A DNA stretch of 64,000 bases from Phlegmacium glaucopus (Eukaryota > Basidiomycota > Agaricomycetes > Agaricales > Cortinariaceae): positions 593,646-657,645 of the forward strand of contig MU130698.1 in the NCBI GenBank assembly GCA_015039465.1, read 5' to 3'. The first letter of the stretch is position 1, and each line of letters starts with the position of its first letter. The translations under genes and the position numbers were made by a program. Below the pieces are notes generated by a model, which saw nothing but the letters and a program-made list of their open reading frames with translations, was not told the origin of the DNA and searched no databases. Shown here piece after piece: positions 59,230 to 64,000 of this stretch.

Positions 59230-60769
59230 CAAGGTCGATTTCATCCTTATCTTACAATTGATGGTTTACTCAGAATTCGCTACTGAGCCAGCTCAGCAAG
59301 GTAAGATCCAGGCTATTTACATCCTATTTGATATCAAGAAATCTCGCAGTTAAAGGTCGTGGATCTCCACTGTGGATACCAGAACTAAATCTGAATCTTC
59401 CGATTCGGTATCAACGGACAGGAGTCACCATTGGCGACGTGGGCATTATCGCAGTTTCGACTTCTTTTTCAACATATGCTTACCCCATGACCATCCTGTT
59501 AATCAAGATGGTGTGCCAAATGGATACACCCCGATGAATCCATCACTGCTGTCTCGTGACATTTGCACCCACTGGGATTCAGCTCAGATAGCTACCTTGC
59601 CAGCGCATCAATAGAAAGATCCTACCATGACAGAGGGTCCTCGTACGTAGAAATAGCTGTCACATTTGCAGTGATATTGTACTAATCCCTTGCCGGGGAC
59701 CCTGGGTTAACTTTCGAATCATCAGCTTCCAAAGGGGCTGTACTCACCATGCCTCATGGTGCAAGCTCGGACGATCTGAGAAACATTGTGGGATTCCGAA
59801 GATACCTCTCCGATCATATTGAGAACTGGTATAGAGTCGTCAACGGGGACCGCGGATGCGAGATCAAAAATGGCAACCTTCGCCTCGTCATAGGCTGCGA
59901 CAAAGCCATTGATTGGGGAATGGCAACCTTTGCAAAATCAACGATTCGGGGAGAATCAGTCCTCCTCAAATTTCGACCCTCAGGAAATGATAACCAGTGT
60001 CATTTTGTGCGAACACAATACGAACCTTCGGGACGACATCTGGGATAGATTGATGACTGAAATCGAATCCGGTGGAATCGATACTGCGGATAGTCGAGAC
60101 ACCCAGGACAATCATTCTTCATCCTCAAGCTTTCCGACCGGATCTTCGTCGAACATGTTCGACGCAGGTTGAAGTTCGGTTTCAGCTGGAAGTAGCATGG
60201 AAAAAGCTCTTTCCCTTGCGCCCACTAACAAAGTCTCCCGCGCAAGAACGATGCAGCATGTGTATATCTCCGACGTCGAAACAACAATGGTGAGCACCAG
60301 TTCCACACTGGGATTTGTAACGTTCGGCACTGACCTGCTTTCAAGTCCGTTCATCCGTCAAGCACCATTAATAAGATGGCATTAAACTCTGTAAACCGTC
60401 CTGTTCTATTCTGAGTATTACAACTGCGTTTTTTTCTTTTTTTTCTTTTTTTTCTAATGCAGGTCAAAGATCTGTTTCCTGAGGCAAGAATGATTGTCAC
60501 AGACGACTGGGATTGGACATCTGTTCTGACAGACGTAATGATTCTTGCTCACTTAATCTTGATTTTTGTTTATATTGACAAAATTTTATGCATTGATAAG
60601 GATGACTTAAGTCTTCCTCAGAGCGATGAGCTTCTTTCTCGAATCATAAACCCGCATACCCTTCAGATCTGCGAAGAAAACGGTCCGTGATCAAATTTTC
60701 CCCTCAGGTCCATTGTTTCCTTATATTCTAGTCGTCCTAAAGGTGTTATTTTCTTTGCACCAAACGTAG
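59230..60769 (+). CDS. Member of an agaric-expanded family of unknown function
   Basis: Several segments match a multi-exon family that I know from many Agaricomycetes. In order: GRFHPYLTIDGLLRIRY (about 59,232), SYVEIAVTFA (59,640), SKGAVLTMPHGASSDDLRN, then ENWYRVVNGDRGCEIKNGNL and LVIGCDKAIDWGMATFAKS. A Ser-rich region follows, then SVHPSSTINKMALNS joined by an intron to VKDLFPEARMIVTDDWDWTS, and another intron leading to DDLSLPQSDELLSRIINP. The GCDK and DDWDW motifs are the best markers. Introns at about 60,389-60,463 and 60,537-60,600 keep frame. The 5' end and the joins near 60,050-60,190 are unresolved, so the gene could be damaged there. The stop is taken as 60767-60769; another splice choice would end at 60864. 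Function unknown. Confidence 0.65.
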
Positions 60770-63039
60770 TCAGGGCTGATCTCTCTACCTCTTCTCCAAC
60801 ACACGCCAAAATAAAGTTCGAGCAATCAGGCCCATCTGCACTCGACGCTTCTGACGATTCGTAGGGTTCCTCTCTAGATGGGACGACCCCCGAGAAATTC
60901 TCGCGATATCTGATAGACCGGGAACTGGAAGGCTAAGGTCTTCTAGAAATCGCTGAGTGATTAGGTGACCATAACATTACGATATCATTAATTAATGCGT
61001 AACATCCCATCCCAAGAGCGAGTGTATTGTGATGCATTACCACGGTTTTGTTTTAATACATTGACTATCTGAACTATAAGCAGTTGAAAGGTCTTGGGTC
61101 CCTGAAAGAGGAGCACGAGAATTGAGATGTGAATTAGACCCGTAAGTACACACAGTGAAGAGATACACCGAGCTCAGAGAATAATCGCGCCGGCCGCTAT
61201 CAAAAGGACACTAGATGGGAGACATTTTAGGGATTCGTAACGTCTAATATAGGGATACCAGCGGGCTTAGGAACCTCGTCAGGACTTTAGGTGCGATCTT
61301 CAAACACTGTATGACAGGCTCTCGCAACACTGCACAGCTAGAATGTCAGGCGATAAGGAGAGCATTGTGGCATTAGACGCACTGTTGTGAGATTGCGAGG
61401 AGGCTAGCATTTCAGCGAGACTATTCCAGAATGGTGGCTTGCCAGATATCATCCTTGATGTTATAAATGATACATATAAGTAATCTGGACTTGTGCATAG
61501 GGACCCTAGATCCCACGCCGATAATAACTCCTCGATCCAGTGCTGCATTCTGTGAGATAAGAAGACGGGAGGTCCAGTGCTTGAGGCAAGGAGATAAATT
61601 ACACATTTAATTTTGCATGTCCCAAAGATAACCAATTCCCCCATCACTGTCATTCATGATATCATGCGCGAGGTCTTTGTAGTCAGTAAGTGTTCCGTTA
61701 TATAAGCCATATCCATCCACTATCGATTGAAAGTCGACATAGAACGGTGGAGTCATGTACACATGAACTTTTCCCTTCTTCAAAACTCACCGAATTGTCC
61801 AGACTAGCACTATGTAAACACCAAAATAGCACCCGAACCCCGAAGCCACAGCAATGTTCTTGTTGTGCGCGGGAGGTCCTCGAATGGATGCATGGAATGG
61901 TGGAAGGGATATGGTTGCCGAGACAGAATTGACAAGAGGCATGCTAAGGGATGCGGCAATGCCCCGGAATAGCCATACCGAGCATGCAACAAGGAATCGC
62001 ATCAGGATGAAGGCTGGTAATGCCCACAAGTTGTGGCTAGCCATGTTGCAGTTCTGGCCATCCAAAGAAGATCATTATAAAGGATAGCATGGTATAAGCA
62101 TGCAGGCAGACTCGGAGAGATCAAGGTGAGAATTATAAGCGTGGAGAATGGAGAATGGCGAAGGCGGTGGAAAGGTCGTACAACCTGTACAAGATGAGGG
62201 TACTGGTATATAAAAACCCAGATTGAGTTGCTGACCTCAAATTACACTCAAACAAAGCCGACTTATAGTTTGATTTCAAGTTTCGGATCTGAGGTTTACA
62301 AATTGTAGGTTAAATGCAAACGAAGCTCGGAGCTGGAAACGTCTTCGAGTGAGGTGAGCCAACTAGTGCATCAGTTCGTGATCACATTCCTCCTTCGTAT
62401 AGAAAACCTCTAACCACCGTGGCTTCTCCTCAAAAATCTCTATAATCAGAGGGTGTGTTTTACAGGATTGAAGCATAGTCGACGTGGGACGTGGGAGGTG
62501 GCAATTTAAGACTCAACTGCCACCACCGAAGGAGAGGATGACAATTGTGGGTTATATATTTGTTCAAGAATTTTGCCGTTTCCTCATCATTCTCATTGTG
62601 TGTCCTCTAGGATTGAACACTTTTCCTTTGATCCATCGTCTACGATAAATTATGATGTCTTGCTTGTATGATAATAACAATTACTTCAGATGAATGGAAG
62701 GTGGCCCAGAGTGCCGCACAAGACCTTTCCGCCAACAGGCAAGTATACTGAATGGTTACCCATTCAGTACAACGGCACTATATATGGTGGTGAGCTCCGG
62801 CTTACAATGAATTCATGGTCAATTTGGATTAACATCAGAACTAAAGCAAATGCCTGAAATAATTCTTATATACGCAAGTACAAAATTCGGGATAGAACGG
62901 GCGACTGGCGATTTATATCCATCCTCCTTCGATCCTCCTTTTATATGCTACACAAGCTCAAGACTGAGAATGACACCCCCTGGACACCCTACCACCATAC
63001 ACCGACACAAGTACCCGTATAATTCCATAAACCAAATGC
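60770..63039. other. Intergenic region, no supported gene
   Basis: The longest frames (61,300-61,653 and 61,787-62,065, both minus) have no recognisable motif. The second is fairly hydrophobic but lacks splice or domain support. The interval next to 63 kb should hold the 3' UTR of the epimerase gene. Confidence 0.4.
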
Positions 63040-63921
63040 TCAGAAGTAGTTCTGCTCGATATCAGCGAGCAGTGAAATTTGACTTGGGTGCCAACCAAGC
63101 TCTTGTTGAGTTCGCTTGCTCGAGGTTGGATTGTCATACCCAACGAAGTGTCCAAACCAGCCAAAATGATCGACTGCTTCTTCAATGGGCTTGCTGACGA
63201 CAGGGATGTTGAGGTGTTTACCGATCAGTTGAGCAATGTCGCGAAATGGTACACCTTCATCGGCAACTCCGTGATATCTGGCGCCAGCGGTACCTTTCTC
63301 GAGTACTAACCTGTAAAGGTGAGCTGCGTCGACGCGATGAACGGAAGGCCAGCGGTTGAGCCCATCACCGATGTACGCTGATACGCCCTTCTCTCGTGCA
63401 ATGGCAATCAACATAGGGATAAAACCGTAATCACCCTTGTCGTGGACTGAAGGGGGAAGACGAATCACTGATGAATGCACGCCTTTCGGGAAGAATGAGA
63501 GAGTTATCTCCTCTCCTACAGCACGAGGAAGCTTTAAGGGATCCCCTAGATCTTGTTCCGTTGCGAGTCCATTTGATGAGAGACTCAAAGTCCCGGATGT
63601 GACGACCAAAGGACGATTAGTTCCTTCGAGGGCAGCACCGAGTGTTTGAATAGCAAGGTGATCCTTCTTTATCGAACCAGCATAGTCGGAAAAGTCGTGA
63701 ATGAAGGCGCAGTGGATGACGGCGTCTGAATCTGCTGCGCCACGCTTGAGGCTGTCGAGATCGTCAATTGAACCGCGGAGTACCTCAACACCGAGGGATT
63801 CGAGTAGCTTTGCTGATGTATCCGAGCGTGCGAGACCGACGAGTTGATGGCCGGCAGCAAGGAGGTCCTTGACTATAGCTGAGCCAATAAATCCAGTACC
63901 ACCGGTAAGGAAAACACGCAT
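63040..63921 (-). CDS. NAD(P)-dependent epimerase/dehydratase-like SDR
   Basis: A single exon of 293 aa starts at the ATG at 63921. The N-terminal Rossmann motif MRVFLTGGTGFIGSAIVKDL binds the dinucleotide (TGGTGFIG, G-x2-G-x2-G form of extended SDRs). LVGLARSDTSAKLLESLG follows the second strand, with Arg and Ser suited to NADP. LRGSIDDLDSLK and DAVIHCAF are the next family marks, then VTSGTLSLSS at the expected catalytic Ser. The usual YxxxK pair is not obvious, placing it with atypical SDRs. The C-terminal half has the RWPSVHRVDAAHLYRLVLEK segment of this group. Such intronless, compact SDRs occur in both bacteria and fungi; the substrate is unknown. The start is supported by an ATG at the beginning of the fold. 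Confidence 0.88.
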   Translation of the reverse strand: MRVFLTGGTGFIGSAIVKDLLAAGHQLVGLARSDTSAKLLESLGVEVLRGSIDDLDSLKRGAADSDAVIHCAFIHDFSDYAGSIKKDHLAIQTLGAALEGTNRPLVVTSGTLSLSSNGLATEQDLGDPLKLPRAVGEEITLSFFPKGVHSSVIRLPPSVHDKGDYGFIPMLIAIAREKGVSAYIGDGLNRWPSVHRVDAAHLYRLVLEKGTAGARYHGVADEGVPFRDIAQLIGKHLNIPVVSKPIEEAVDHFGWFGHFVGYDNPTSSKRTQQELGWHPSQISLLADIEQNYF

Positions 63922-64000
63922 GTTGGCAATGGTAGTGAAAGTACTTTAGTAGTAGTAGTGGATTGAGTCGTCTCTGTTCGAGGAACGTTCAGCACCACTG

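Noticed and set aside
63040..63921. Recent horizontal transfer of the epimerase gene from bacteria
   Set aside because: Lack of introns and good conservation alone are not enough; similar single-exon SDRs are common in fungi. A phylogeny would be needed.
1..64000. tRNA or rRNA genes
   Set aside because: I looked for GGTTCRA-type boxes and clover-leaf context on both strands and saw none convincing; a tRNAscan run would settle it.

Overview
The window is nuclear DNA from a filamentous basidiomycete, most likely an Agaricomycete. The genes are split by many short introns (about 45-70 bp, GT...AG with pyrimidine tracts). The families include an Rlm1/MEF2-type MADS factor, a Zn2Cys6 regulator, a GLTP, a Shaker-type K+ channel and a lineage-restricted family that I know from agarics. 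The repeats include a DIRS-type tyrosine-recombinase retroelement and hAT elements. There are no bacterial operon features and I found no tRNA or rRNA gene.

Layout. 1-8.6 kb is a repeat island: the end of a lysine-rich hypothetical gene, GC-rich minisatellites and hairpins, a decayed DIRS element (minus strand), a 20-bp tandem array and a 741-bp TIR element. 8.6-43.4 kb is the gene-bearing part: a MADS-box factor (-), a small single-pass membrane protein (+), a seven-exon protein with four Cys/His modules (-), a glycolipid-transfer-like protein (-), a Zn2Cys6 factor (+), a voltage-gated K+ channel (+) and an MFS transporter (-, convergent with the channel). Long gaps, especially 11.5-20.3 kb and 21.1-24.6 kb, show no gene I can support. 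43.5-58.4 kb is a second repeat island made largely of hAT-superfamily elements nested in or beside LTR elements. Several insertions can be resolved to the base because their 8-bp or 5-bp target-site duplications are intact. 58.4-64 kb returns to host sequence with an agaric-family gene (+) and a single-exon NAD-dependent epimerase (-).

The host genes are not an obvious cluster. The K+ channel and MFS transporter are membrane proteins and the two regulators are unlinked in type, so I see ordinary gene neighbours rather than a pathway. Much of the older repeat sequence looks poor in CpG, and in-frame TGA codons occur where arginine would be expected in both the DIRS and the hAT transposase. 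This fits CpG methylation and deamination. The hAT element keeps many CpGs and so looks young.

The most informative structures are these: (1) a solo LTR carrying two separate hAT-type insertions, with a related LTR 4 kb away that serves as the empty site for both; (2) a 655-residue protein whose four C-x2-C...W-x2-H-x3-C modules sit one per exon, each bounded by phase-2 introns; (3) a near-perfect 388-bp palindrome interrupting a gag gene, whose arms include 17-18 bp of gag itself; (4) a GLTP that appears to lack two of the residues that contact the glycolipid head group.
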